NCBI GenBank assembly: GCA_016342285.1
Contig: JAEINQ010000004.1
Span: 62,001-126,000, forward strand
DNA length: 64,000 nucleotides
Source: Desulfobacterales bacterium
GTDB lineage: Bacteria > Desulfobacterota > Desulfobacteria > Desulfobacterales > JAEINQ01
Reading direction: 5' to 3'
A program made the translations under genes and the position numbers. The notes beneath the pieces were generated by a model. It saw only the letters and a program-made list of their open reading frames with translations. It made no database searches and was not told where the DNA came from. Below are positions 46,384 through 55,585 of the stretch, in pieces (positions within the stretch are counted from its first letter, which is position 1; every line of letters begins with the position of its first letter).

Positions 46384-47377
46384 AACTGTTCCGCCCCCTA
46401 TAATATCAAAACGTTAAGTGATTTCAACGGGCATGAAAATCACTGTGGGCATGGCAGGCATGGCGGACACGGTTGAACCGTGTCCGGGTTTCTGGCCGGA
46501 CGATTATAAATGGAGCGCACAAAGACGTAGCGAAACGTTTCCTGCCTTTCGCTTTGGGGACTCAAAAAATGGCGGACGATTTGGTTGGAACCTGTAACCT
46601 TGGGTGCAACCAAGCCAAACCTGATAATCCCATCGATAATAAATGACATGCGCTTCGGGGTCGCTGAAGGGTATATCCGACCCAATGCCGGCCCCGTCCC
46701 GGTGGGGGTGTCCAGAAAAGGCGACCGGCACGGGGAGCAGATCGCCTGTTGGGTAGTTGTGGGATTTGAGGGCGCTGATGGAGCCTGGACTACTCGGGAA
46801 TGGTTTCGGAGATGGTAATACGGAAACCGGGTTATTGACAGGAATCGGGATTAGGTAGAAACTACAGGATCAGGGCAATCATTGGCGTTTTCATTCTGCA
46901 ATCAGCTGAAATCAGGGGCATAGTTATTTGCAAACATTCTACGGTCCCTCAGTGTAACTGCCCCTGCCGAGGGTTATTGGCGACTATTCCTTTGCGCGGC
47001 ATCCGTGCCAAGCCTCTTTCCTGGTTGCGCCCTCCTGTCCTTTTGGAATATACTGAAATTTTATCTCGAATTGGTCTCTGATCACCGTTGGCCTATTCCT
47101 GACGCTTTTACTAATACCGTTAAAATCCTTGAACCTTGCAGCGCTCAAGGATTATGCAAGAATCCTTGACAATTCAAAAGCCCCATTTATTCAAACAAAT
47201 TAAAGTCAGGTTTAATGCGGGGATAAGAGCACGATGGTAACGACTCTGATAGACTATATATCCAAAAATATTGTAGCGACAATACGTGAACCCCTTTTGG
47301 TGCTGGATTCAGATCCAAAAAGCCGCGTGATCTCAGATTTACCGACTTTTTGAGTTTTTACTTGGGAGTCAAAATTA
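46384..47377. other. Gene-free left part of the island
   Basis: Nearly 1 kb without a supportable gene. The short open frames are not protein-like. An integrase would be expected at one island end, but no recognisable remnant (no R..H-x-x-R..Y pattern) is seen. The composition becomes AT-rich from about 47040. Confidence 0.5.
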
Positions 47378-48733
47378 ATGCGCCTAAAAAGCAGCCACTT
47401 CTATCTTTACATATTTCTTGTAGCAGTATTATCATTATGGATTCGTATTTCATATTTTAACCAAACTATTATTTACAACCCTGTAATGAAAGATGCTAAA
47501 AGCTATGTTCAGTATGCGAACAACCTTGTAGATTATAGTACATTTTCGAAAAGCAGCGGAAATTCCTCACCAGAACCCGACTCTTTTTGGGCACCAGGCT
47601 ACCCTGCTTTTCTAGCAGCATCTATCATAGCCGCAAAAAATTTAGGCATAAACTCCTATATATTGGTTATGTCTTCCCAGGTAGTATTGGGTGTTTTAAT
47701 ATCTGTCTTAACGCTTCTTATAGGAAGGCTCTTTCTAAGCAAAGCCTGGTCGATTCTTGCTGCTGTCCTCGTGTCTTTCAGCCCGCATATGATCAGCTTG
47801 GGAGGATATTTGTTGACCGAAACATTGTTTTCTTTTTTGCTTTTAGCTGCTATTTACAGCTTTTCTATTGCATATATTGATAGAAAGTGGTCGGCTTTTA
47901 TTGTTTCCGGGCTATTTTTCGGTCTATCATATCTAGTAAATCCTGTGATATTCTTTGCTCCAATACTATTGGTTTTGGTGTCCGGATATCTTTTTGCTTC
48001 CAGTAAAAGCGAATTGTCTGTTTCTATAAAGCTCAAACTCATTTCCTGTTTAATTGTTTTCTTTGTAATTGCCGGTGCATGGTCTGTCAGAAATAAAATA
48101 AGTGTAAAATCTGGTCAATTATCTGGATCCAATCGTTTATTCATTAACCTGGTAATTGGATCTCACAGTAATTTTTATGATATTTGGCGTACCAATAATC
48201 GTGATCCGGAAAACCCTGCGACTAAAGATTCTAAAGTTCTCAAGGGATCATACTCAGGTTTTATAAAGTTATTATTAGAAAGAGCTATCCAACATCCCGG
48301 ACATTATGCCAAATGGTATCTAATTGACAAACCAATATTGCTATGGAGTTGGAATATTTTAATCGGCCAAGGTGATATTTTTGTTTACCCTGTTAAAGTT
48401 TCTATATATGACAAATCAAGAATTGCATTAGCAACCTACTTTACCATGAGGTCAATACACTACTGGCTTTTTGGTTTTGCTGTTGTGGGGATCATATTTT
48501 TATTCAAAGGAACCAGTGCCATACCCCATACACCAATATTTCTCTATATTACCTTAATATACATCAGCGCCGTTTATGTTGTAACGCAATCGGAACCCCG
48601 TTATTCGATCCCGATGAGACCTGAGATGTATTTATGTGCGGTGTTTTTTATCTCAAAAATATTTGAATATCTGAAATTTATAAAAGAACAAAACATTAGC
48701 CGTCATCAGTATCCAGATGAATCTATCAGATAA
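47378..48733 (+). CDS. GT-C type membrane glycosyltransferase in the island
   Basis: 451 aa, multi-span. After the first segment (YLYIFLVAVLSLWIRISYFN) the acidic motif is VMKDAKSYVQYANNLVD. Next come FWAPGYPAFLAASIIAA and about nine more hydrophobic segments. The C-terminal region holds QSEPRYSIPMRPEMY, the RY.P motif common in GT39/ArnT-like enzymes. The gene is intact and strongly AT-rich, unlike the two GT-C genes at the window's left end, and is not closely similar to them. It is followed by decayed glycan genes, so it probably came in with a surface-polysaccharide cluster. Its own partners are now broken. Confidence 0.8.
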   Translation: MRLKSSHFYLYIFLVAVLSLWIRISYFNQTIIYNPVMKDAKSYVQYANNLVDYSTFSKSSGNSSPEPDSFWAPGYPAFLAASIIAAKNLGINSYILVMSSQVVLGVLISVLTLLIGRLFLSKAWSILAAVLVSFSPHMISLGGYLLTETLFSFLLLAAIYSFSIAYIDRKWSAFIVSGLFFGLSYLVNPVIFFAPILLVLVSGYLFASSKSELSVSIKLKLISCLIVFFVIAGAWSVRNKISVKSGQLSGSNRLFINLVIGSHSNFYDIWRTNNRDPENPATKDSKVLKGSYSGFIKLLLERAIQHPGHYAKWYLIDKPILLWSWNILIGQGDIFVYPVKVSIYDKSRIALATYFTMRSIHYWLFGFAVVGIIFLFKGTSAIPHTPIFLYITLIYISAVYVVTQSEPRYSIPMRPEMYLCAVFFISKIFEYLKFIKEQNISRHQYPDESIR

Positions 48734-48748
48734 GTGACAATATTGACA

Positions 48749-49513
48749 TGGATTTATATGAGCTAAGAAGCACAACGGCAAAAAGGCACACCATCGGAGA
48801 CTGTAAGGGCGAGAGTTCTCCGGGAAATCCTGAATTGTGTTAGCGACGACTGGAAGGTGGACAGGGTTTTGGATGTCGGTTGTGGGGATGGTTTCACAAT
48901 AGAAAATGTGTGTAAGGAACTGGGGCAGATTGAAATAGATGCTCTTGATGTAAATCTGACCCAGGAGCAGATTGATTCATTTTCCACTGCCAACAATACT
49001 ATCAAATTTTACTCTGAATTTGAGTCATTACCCCATAAGAGCTATCAATTCATAACTATGTTTGATGTTCTTGAACATGTTGATAATGATACCCGGTTTC
49101 TGTCTGATATTGTGCAAAATTTTTCATACGATAAGCAAGCAAAATTCTTTATTACTGTTCCTGCGTTTAATTGGTAGTTCAGCAGGCACGATATTTCGCT
49201 AAAACATCGAAGGCGTTACAACGGCGAAATGATGTATGCATTAGTTCCTGAAAATAATCTGAAAATCAAAGAATATGGTTTCATGTTCGCTGGGCTTTTG
49301 TCAGTAAAAATTATATCGCTTTTATGGGAAAAACTTGCTCCAAACAGGGAATATTCTTTCCAGGGAGTGGGCCGGTGGAGTCATGGGAAAACAATCTTAA
49401 AGCTTGTTGAAACATTTTTGTACGTAGATTATTGGATAGCTCTTAAGGCAAATAAATACGGCTTCAAGATACCAGGGTTAACATTATGGTTTATATGCGA
49501 ACCACTGCGATAG
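48749..49513 (+). pseudogene. Class I SAM-dependent methyltransferase, broken
   Basis: The start MDLYELRSTTAKRH (48749) is normal for this type of protein. Just after it the frame is lost: the expected Pro-Trp-Glu then Ala-Arg helix (reads TIGDCKG in one frame, VRARVLREIL in the other) requires a shift near 48795. The SAM-binding motif is intact in the second frame (VDRVLDVGCGDGFTI), followed by LDVNLTQEQID and TMFDVLEHVDND. A TAG at 49175-49177 then splits the protein at VPAFNW, but the same frame continues after the stop as FSRHDISLKHRRRYNGEMMY to 49513. One frameshift and one nonsense codon make it a pseudogene. Confidence 0.8.
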
Positions 49514-50196
49514 TAATCCCATGTTATAATGAAGAAAAACGGTTGAAAGTGGAAGAGTTTGCTGCCAATGTCAAAAGGCATGTCTGGCTACATTTTATTT
49601 TCGTTAATGACGGCAGTACTGACGGCACAAGAGTTCGAATAAAGGCTCTGAGAAACTTATACGCCAAGCAAATTCACTATATCGATCTGGGAAACAATTT
49701 TGGATAGGCTAAAGCGGTATGAAACGGAATCCAAAAGGCCTTTGAATTGGGGTTCGAGAACATTGGTTATTGGGATGCTGATCTATCCACACCACTCTCA
49801 GCTTTGGAGCAAATGTGTCAAAAACTCTCTCCGCCGGAGGTGGTTATGGTTTTCGGGAGCAGAGTCCGTTTGTTGGATCGAAATATTGAGAGAAAAGCAA
49901 TTAGACATTACCTGGGACGACTTTTTGCCACTTTTGCCAGTATTGTTATTGAATTACCGATATATGACACGCAATGCGGCGCAAAAATATTCAAGAACAA
50001 TAATAATCTGCAGCGGGTCTTCAGCAAACCTTTTTCAACAAGTTGGGTATTTGATGTGGAGATTTTTGATAGGTTCGCTCTGTTGCAAAAACATGAAGGT
50101 GTCGACTCACTAATAAAAAGGCATTATATAGCCATGGCAAGTGCGAAACGGCACTTGTTTGATGGGATTTGCGCCCATCGAAAGAAAGCGGATTAA
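49486..50196 (+). pseudogene. GT2 glycosyltransferase (DPM1/GtrB-like), broken by two stop codons
   Basis: The gene starts inside the 3' end of the methyltransferase pseudogene. AIVIPCYNEEKRLK and FIFVNDGSTDGT are the GT2 nucleotide-sugar motifs. TAG (49705-49707) and TGA (49720-49722) interrupt NNFG and AKAV. The same frame then continues with NGIQKAFELGFENIGYWDAD LSTP, which holds the DxD-like region, and runs to 50196. Both stops need a single base change from Lys (AAG) and Arg (AGA or CGA) codons, so these are likely recent nonsense mutations. Intact relatives make polyprenyl-phosphate sugars that feed GT-C enzymes such as the neighbour. Confidence 0.85.
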
Positions 50197-50269
50197 GACT
50201 GGGACCGGAGTTGAACGATTGCCGAGGCAGCGGAGCGATTTTCCAATCCGAAAAGGCCTTGGGTGACCC

Positions 50270-50584
50270 TCACGCCCCCCTGCCCTTTTCGTAGATCACC
50301 CGGCCGACACGTTCAATATGCTCGCGCAACTTTTCGTGATCGAGTTGGTGAAAAATCGAGAGATCTATCTGGTAGGGAAGCAGCAGTTCATCCAGTTCAT
50401 CGGCAATGGTGCCAAGCACTGCCGACGTCAGACCGTCCCCGATCAGCGTCAGGTCAATGTCCGAGCCGGGCTTGAAAGTCCCCTTGGCCCGCGAACCGTA
50501 GAGCACGGCTTTCTCAACAGATGGAAACCGGGCAAATACGCCGCATATCCTGGCGGCGGTGGCTGCGGAGAGTCCATGATTCAT
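50270..50584 (-). CDS. MNT-type nucleotidyltransferase (antitoxin-like, MntA family)
   Basis: 104 aa from the ATG at 50584, which overlaps the stop of the HEPN gene by four bases (ATGA). The catalytic motif is GSRAKGTFKPGSDIDL, a G-S-x10-D-x-D site, with a downstream Asp in QIDLSIF. It is the minimal nucleotidyltransferase of an MNT-HEPN pair; MntA antitoxins AMPylate the HEPN toxin. Located at the right end of the island. Confidence 0.85.
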   Translation of the reverse strand: MNHGLSAATAARICGVFARFPSVEKAVLYGSRAKGTFKPGSDIDLTLIGDGLTSAVLGTIADELDELLLPYQIDLSIFHQLDHEKLREHIERVGRVIYEKGRGA

Positions 50585-51006
50585 GCCTTGCCGTCCTCTA
50601 TATCGCGCAACCGGGCAAAGCGCTGTTCCATGTCGGCAAAGGCGGGATAAAACCGGGTCAAGATGTCGTTGACGATATCTGCGGCAAGGTCGGTGTTGTA
50701 GGTATGCGAGGTCATGTTTCGGGCTTTGATCATGTCCATCCATGATTCGCCATGGCCGATCAAGTCGTTCTTAAAGGCCTCGCGCGTTGCATTTTTAGAG
50801 CCGATGATGCCGACGAATCCTTGTTCTTCCAGATAGTCCTTTAATACATTCCAAGCAAGTTCATGCGTAAATTCAAATCCTTGAATCAATCCCTGCTGCT
50901 CCAGTTCCGACAACTCCCGCTGTTCGGACAGGTCAACGGCCCTGCGAAGCGTTTGGAACGCTCGTGTATAATTATCGAAGCGTTGCTTCCAGCGAACGTC
51001 ATCCAT
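50581..51006 (-). CDS. HEPN domain protein (HI0074-like, putative toxin)
   Basis: 141 aa from the ATG at 51006 (MDDVRWKQRF); eight codons upstream another ATG exists. The helical protein has the R-x4-H motif as RNMTSHTYN, a HEPN ribonuclease site. An acidic helix (DLSEQRELSELEQQGLIQGF) and EYTHELAW-like segment FEFTHELAWNVLKDYLEEQG agree with HI0074 homologues. It forms a pair with the downstream MNT gene (4-bp overlap), a type VII toxin-antitoxin arrangement. Activity not shown. Confidence 0.85.
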   Translation of the reverse strand: MDDVRWKQRFDNYTRAFQTLRRAVDLSEQRELSELEQQGLIQGFEFTHELAWNVLKDYLEEQGFVGIIGSKNATREAFKNDLIGHGESWMDMIKARNMTSHTYNTDLAADIVNDILTRFYPAFADMEQRFARLRDIEDGKA

Positions 51007-51232
51007 ATTCAGCTCCTTGTCCGTTGGCATGGTTGTCCGTTAACCGAAATATTATTTTATCGTTGATAGAACGTCGAGAACAAATAATCAACGGCGGTTT
51101 TTCGTCCTGCCGGAAGATTCCTGGAAAGAAGCCCGCCCTGTTCATCGATAAAGAAGAGAGGTACCCCAAATGACCAAGCGTACCCTGCAATGCGGTATCA
51201 TGCCGAAAGAGGATCTTTTCGCCAAAATTACA

Positions 51233-51261
51233 AAGGGCCTGCCGAAATTCGGCAGGCCCTT
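51233..51261 (-). terminator. Hairpin after intact tRNA-Glu
   Basis: AAGGGCCTGCCG (51233-51244) pairs with CGGCAGGCCCTT (51250-51261) with a short AT loop; on the minus strand it is followed by TTGTAATTTTG. It would terminate the tRNA transcript at its new, island-derived 3' side. Confidence 0.6.
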
Positions 51262-51268
51262 CAAATTT

Positions 51269-51346
51269 TGGCGTCCCCAAGGGGATTTGAACCCCTGTCG
51301 CCGGCGTGAAAGGCCGGTGTCCTGGACCAGGCTAGACGATGGGGAC
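51269..51346 (-). tRNA. tRNA-Glu (anticodon TTC)
   Basis: The minus strand reads GTCCCCATCGTCTAGCC... with anticodon stem-loop CCGGCCTTTCACGCCGG (anticodon TTC), T-arm AGGGGTTCAAATCCCCT, acceptor TGGGGAC pairing with GTCCCCA, discriminator G and an encoded CCA (TGG at 51269-51271 on plus). All arms pair. It is intact and forms one border of the island. Confidence 0.95.
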
Positions 51347-51374
51347 GGATGACGCGCTGCTTGATATTGTAGAG

Positions 51375-51447
51375 TGGGCCGTGCGCGGCTCGAACGCGCG
51401 ACTCTCTGCTTAAAAGGCAGATACTCTACCAACTGAGTTAACGGCCC
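51375..51447 (-). tRNA. tRNA-Lys (anticodon TTT)
   Basis: The minus strand reads GGGCCGTTAACTCAGTTGG with anticodon loop CTTTTAA (anticodon TTT), T-arm GCGCGTTCGAGCCGCGC and acceptor ACGGCCC pairing with GGGCCGT. No CCA is encoded. It lies 28 bp upstream of tRNA-Glu and is probably co-transcribed. Confidence 0.95.
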
Positions 51448-51696
51448 GTTAGAAGAAGTGCTTATAACGCCTCAAAACCGCCCTGTCAATAGCAAAAACG
51501 CTTCTTTTCAACCCGCCCCACAAAAATCGATTTCGCCGGAATTTGGATGGCGTCGAGAAAAGCCGTTGTTCGGGACGGTTTTGGAAAATGCGCCGAGATC
51601 GAGGCCTGCGAATCCCGAAAAAGGAGGCGTACCTGGCCATACGCTGCAATGACGAGAGATTCGTGTAACGCAGATATCGGCCATTTTGGAACCGGC

Positions 51697-53145
51697 CTAT
51701 TTGCGCCAGAACTCGGGGACCAGCAATATGATCACCGTATAAATTTCAAGCCTTCCCAGCAGCATACACCAGATCAGAAGCCATTTGCCCATAAACGGAA
51801 TATGGGCGTAGTTCTCCACCGGCCCCACCATGCCGAAACCCGGCCCGATATTGCCCAGAGTGGCTGCCACGGCGCCAAGGGCCGTGACAAAGTCGACCCC
51901 GAGCCCGGCCAGCAGGACCGAGCACAGGCAGAACAGGCCCATATAGAGGGCCAAAAACCCGAGGACACTGCGCATGACGTCCTCGGGAACCGCCTTGCCG
52001 CCGATTTTCACATGGGTCACGGCATGGGGGTGGATCAGGGCGAACAGTTCCTTGTAGCAGTACTTGAAACAGAGCAGGATGCGCAGGCATTTCATGCCTC
52101 CGCCGGTGGACCCGGCCGAGGCCCCCAGAAACATGCACAGCAGCAGGATCAGCTGGCTCATGGCCGGCCACAATTCGTAGTCGGCGGTGGCAAAACCCGT
52201 GGTGGTGACGATGGAAACCACCTGAAAGGCGCCGTAACGGATAGCCTTCCCGACGCTGTTGTAAACCGACCCATAGACATCGAAGCTGACCACCAGGGTC
52301 AGGACGACAACCGCGCCGAGAAAAAAACGGCATTCGCTGTCCTTCCAAAAAGCCAGGGTCCGACCCCTTAGGAACTGATAGTGCAAAGAGAAGTTGATGC
52401 CCGCCAAAATCATGAAAACGGTGATCACCGTGTCGATATAGGCGCTGTCGTAATAGGCCACCGAGGTATTTTTTGTCGAAAAACCGCCGGTGGGCATGGT
52501 GGTAAAGGTGTGGCACAGGGCGTCGAAGAGGCTCATGCCGCCGGCCATGAGCAAAATGGCCTGGATTAAAGAGATCAGGGCATAGACCTTCCACATGATC
52601 ATGGCCGTGTCCCGAATGCGGGGCTTGAGCTTGTCCGGCACCGGACTGGGAACTTCGGCCTTGTAGAGCTGCATGCCGCCGACCCCGAGAAAGGGGAGAA
52701 TGGCCACGGAAAGAACGATGATCCCCATGCCGCCCAGCCACTGAATGAAACTTCGCCAGAAAAGCAGTCCCCGCGGGACCGATTCGATGCTGGTCAAGAC
52801 AGAGGCGCCGGTGGTGGTAAAGCCGGAAACCGACTCGAAAAAGGCATCCACGAAGGTGGTAAAATCGGCACTGAAATAGAAGGGGAAGGCGCCGAAGACC
52901 CCGATGCAGGTCCAGCCGATGGCCACGATGGCCATCCCTTCCCTGGCCGAGATCACGTCCGCCCGGACACCCCGCCCACCTGCCCAGGTGCATGTCCCGG
53001 CAACCAGGGTCAACGCCATGGCCTTGATCAGCGGCATGACGCTTGCGTCGCCGTAGTAAAAGCCCCAGGCGAGGGAAAAAGCCATGGACAGCCCGAGAAA
53101 CAGGGTCAGGATGCCAACAATTTTCAGAATGAAACGCCAGCGCAT
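51697..53145 (-). CDS. trkH: TrkH family potassium uptake protein (second system)
   Basis: 482 aa. Pore loops are TTTGASVLTSIESVPRG, PTGGFSTKNTS, TTTGFATADYELWP and NIGPGFGMVGPVENYA; the filter glycines are all present. The N-terminal extra segments (LKIVGILTLFLGLSMAFSLA) fit TrkH. It overlaps the trkA stop by one base and is the second gene of a trkA-trkH operon. It is distinct from the trkH at 43091. Confidence 0.93.
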   Translation of the reverse strand: MRWRFILKIVGILTLFLGLSMAFSLAWGFYYGDASVMPLIKAMALTLVAGTCTWAGGRGVRADVISAREGMAIVAIGWTCIGVFGAFPFYFSADFTTFVDAFFESVSGFTTTGASVLTSIESVPRGLLFWRSFIQWLGGMGIIVLSVAILPFLGVGGMQLYKAEVPSPVPDKLKPRIRDTAMIMWKVYALISLIQAILLMAGGMSLFDALCHTFTTMPTGGFSTKNTSVAYYDSAYIDTVITVFMILAGINFSLHYQFLRGRTLAFWKDSECRFFLGAVVVLTLVVSFDVYGSVYNSVGKAIRYGAFQVVSIVTTTGFATADYELWPAMSQLILLLCMFLGASAGSTGGGMKCLRILLCFKYCYKELFALIHPHAVTHVKIGGKAVPEDVMRSVLGFLALYMGLFCLCSVLLAGLGVDFVTALGAVAATLGNIGPGFGMVGPVENYAHIPFMGKWLLIWCMLLGRLEIYTVIILLVPEFWRK

Positions 53146-54509
53146 CAGAAATACTCCAGCTTGACTGCCAGAATCTTTTCCAGTTTGGTGACGGCCTGTC
53201 GTTGGGCAAAGACGATGATCCGGTCGTTGGGTTCGATGACGCTTTCGCCGGAAGGGATAATAACATTCTCGTCACGAATAATGGCGGTCACGAGCACCCC
53301 CTTGGGAAGGGAGATCCGCCGCAGCGGCTTGCCGACAATATCCGACGTTTCAAGGGCCACGGCCTCAATGACTTCGGCCTGTTCGCCCTTGATGGAAATG
53401 GCCGAAAGCACTTTTCCCTTTCGGATGTGCTGGAGAATACTATTGATGGCCGAAAGGCGCGGGCTGACCACCTGCTCCAGGCCGATGGTGGACATCAGGG
53501 GAAAATAGCTGAACCGGCTGATCTGGGTGACGGTCTTTTTCGCCCCCATCCGTTTGGCCAGGAGCGATGCCAGGATATTGGTTTCCTCGTCACTGGTCAG
53601 CGTGACCACGGCGTCCATGTCCCGAACGTTTTCCTCGCTCAAAAGGCCCTGGTCCGACCCGTCGCCGTGAAGCACCACGGCTTTGTTGAGCTTCTCGGCC
53701 AGAACGCGGCAGCGGTCAGCGTCCTTTTCGATGATCTTGGTGTGGATGGGCCGGTCTTCCAGCATTCTGGCCAGTCGAAACCCGATCCGCCCCCCACCGA
53801 TAATGAGAACCCGGCGCATGGGCTCCATGTGTTTGTCAAATATTTTGAGGGTGTCGAAAACCTTTTCTTTTTCGCTGATGAAATAGACCAGATCCCCCCC
53901 CTGGAGCCGATCATCCCCCGTGGGAATGATGAGTTGCTCATCGCGAACGACGGCGGCAATCAGCAACCGGCCGGTTTCCACCACCGCGGACAGGTCCTGA
54001 AGACGGACCCCGTCAAGCCGGGCGCCCGGATCCAGGTTGATGCCGACAAACTTGACCCGGCCATCGGCGAACTCGCCCACGTCCACGGCCCCGGGCAGAC
54101 GCAACATGCTGTCAATGGTTCGAACCACTTCGATTTCAGGGTTGATCAGAGTGTCGATATGGGGCGCGTTGGCACTGAACTGCTCGTGATAGTGATCAAA
54201 ATCACCGGCACGAATGCGCGCCAGTTTCTTGGTGGAGGGAGAAACGATGTCGGCCACAAGACAGGCCACCAGATTGACTTCATCGCTATTGGTCACCGCC
54301 AGCAGGATTTCGGCCTCTTTGATGCCGGCTTCTTCCAGGGTCACCGGTGAAGATCCCGACCCGTGGACGGTCTGTACGTCGATGCTGTCGGATACGCGTC
54401 GCAACGCCATCGGGTCCGCGTCAATGACCACCACGTCCTTGTTTTCGTAGGCCAGGTGGCTGGCGATGTGAAAGCCGACCTCTCCGGCCCCGACAATGAC
54501 AATCTTCAA
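53145..54509 (-). CDS. trkA: TrkA potassium uptake regulatory subunit (second system)
   Basis: 454 aa from a TTG at 54509, chosen because GGAGG sits seven bases upstream and the first residues then are the Rossmann motif (LKIVIVGAGEVGFHIASHLA). The long frame to 54626 has no signal of being coding. Two TrkA_N/TrkA_C halves are present, the second at IIGGGRIGFRLARMLEDRPI. It is the gating ring of the Trk channel; the trkH gene follows directly. Confidence 0.92.
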   Translation of the reverse strand: MKIVIVGAGEVGFHIASHLAYENKDVVVIDADPMALRRVSDSIDVQTVHGSGSSPVTLEEAGIKEAEILLAVTNSDEVNLVACLVADIVSPSTKKLARIRAGDFDHYHEQFSANAPHIDTLINPEIEVVRTIDSMLRLPGAVDVGEFADGRVKFVGINLDPGARLDGVRLQDLSAVVETGRLLIAAVVRDEQLIIPTGDDRLQGGDLVYFISEKEKVFDTLKIFDKHMEPMRRVLIIGGGRIGFRLARMLEDRPIHTKIIEKDADRCRVLAEKLNKAVVLHGDGSDQGLLSEENVRDMDAVVTLTSDEETNILASLLAKRMGAKKTVTQISRFSYFPLMSTIGLEQVVSPRLSAINSILQHIRKGKVLSAISIKGEQAEVIEAVALETSDIVGKPLRRISLPKGVLVTAIIRDENVIIPSGESVIEPNDRIIVFAQRQAVTKLEKILAVKLEYF

Positions 54510-54829
54510 TCCGATTCCTCCCCGTTGGCAGCCGCGCGGACCCCAGGGTCCGAAAAGGCATAGCGAAAACACCGATGCCACCCGCGGAGCGGTTGGCCTT
54601 AGGTAGCCCCCCAAAGGGGGGCTCAATGTCCAGTATTCACGTGAAACGTTTCTCGCCGGAACGGTAGAACTTTTCCGGGTCCACCACTAGAAGTGGTGGC
54701 TTCATGCCAGAGTGACCGGGTGATGCTTCGTTTCATGTTCGGCAAAACGCCCGATAGGTCGTGTGCAGAAAGGAATTACACCACCGGGGGGGGACTGTCA
54801 AACACCGCCATCCCCCGCCCTGCAGACAT
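54510..54829. repeat. Spacer with a shortened modular element
   Basis: At 54577-54715 the left module (CCACCCGCGGAGCGGTTGG, then CCCCCCAAAGGGGGG) is joined to the right-end module (CGCCGGAACGGTAGAACTTT and CCACCACTAGAAGTGGTGG) with the core module missing. No gene. Confidence 0.65.
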
Positions 54830-55585
54830 TCAGGACCAGACCGTCCATAGAAGCATCAGAAGGCAAAAGGCCAGGGCGATCCAGTCGGATACGGCGGCCG
54901 CAAGGGCTGGTGCGGTGCGCTGTTCAGTATATCCCCGGGCCGCCATGGCCAAGGCCAGGTGGTCGGCCCGCTGAATGCTTCGGCGCAACAGGGGCAAGGC
55001 AAAGCAGGTTGTCCGGTAAATCGGATTTTTCCGGTTTTCCACGGCCCGGGCTTTCTGGGCATCGGCAACCTCGGCGGCCAGGGTCAGAATCAATGGAATA
55101 AACCGCAGAACCAGCCCCAGGGTCGTAGCGATCCGCTGGCTGGGAACGAACGGCAGGGGCCGCAGCAGCGCCTCAACGCCGGCCCGCACCTGAAACGTCC
55201 GGGTCGTGGCGGTCATGAGCAGACCCGCCAGGGCAATGGTGATCAGGCGCCAGCAGATGAGCCCCCCGTCCAGCGCCCCCTCCCGGGTCACGGCCAGGCC
55301 CCAGACTCCCACCAGGGTCTCCCCGGGCGTCACCATGGCCCGGGTGGCAAAGACCATCAGGAGCAAAAAAGACAGGTATCGCAATTCAAAGGCAGCGGAA
55401 CGGATGGGGAGCCGGGCTCGCCAGACCAAAAAGAGAAGAAGGACGGTCAAGACCGCCAGAACCGCCGGCCCGGCGCCAAGCGCGGCAATACCCAGAACCA
55501 TCAGGCAGAGGAGTTTGAACCTGGGATCCATCCGGTGGAGCCGGCTGCGGCCCTCCCGAAACCCGAAGGCGCTCAGTTCAGCCAT
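54830..55585 (-). CDS. bioN: Energy-coupling factor transporter transmembrane protein EcfT (BioN-like)
   Basis: 251 aa from the ATG at 55585, overlapping the ATPase gene by 13 bp; a start at 55609 is also open. It has about five membrane segments in the N-terminal two thirds. The C-terminal cytoplasmic coupling helices carry AMAARGYT, the A-R-G motif of EcfT that docks on the ATPases, after ALPLLRRSIQRADHLALAMA. With bioY and ecfA it makes a biotin ECF importer. Only one ATPase gene is present, as in BioMNY. Confidence 0.87.
   Translation of the reverse strand: MAELSAFGFREGRSRLHRMDPRFKLLCLMVLGIAALGAGPAVLAVLTVLLLFLVWRARLPIRSAAFELRYLSFLLLMVFATRAMVTPGETLVGVWGLAVTREGALDGGLICWRLITIALAGLLMTATTRTFQVRAGVEALLRPLPFVPSQRIATTLGLVLRFIPLILTLAAEVADAQKARAVENRKNPIYRTTCFALPLLRRSIQRADHLALAMAARGYTEQRTAPALAAAVSDWIALAFCLLMLLWTVWS

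Larger units (their letters stand above)
46340..51346. mobile_element. Small degraded genomic island in tRNA-Glu (4.9 kb)
   Basis: The stretch is bounded by the 3' tRNA-Glu fragment (46340-46383) and the intact tRNA-Glu (51269-51346), both in the same direction. Between them lie AT-rich genes unlike their surroundings: a GT-C gene, a broken methyltransferase, a broken GT2, then a MNT-HEPN pair. No integrase, excisionase or phage gene is visible, so the element is no longer mobile by itself. The island model is an inference from the duplicated tRNA end and composition. Confidence 0.65.

Noticed and set aside
46384..47377. Integrase remnant at the left island end
   Set aside because: No frame shows the tyrosine recombinase residues; left as featureless.
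48749..50196. TAG/TGA codons read as pyrrolysine or selenocysteine
   Set aside because: A frameshift accompanies the stops, no SECIS- or PYLIS-like stem is evident, and the positions correspond to Lys/Arg or aromatic residues in relatives, so decay is simpler.
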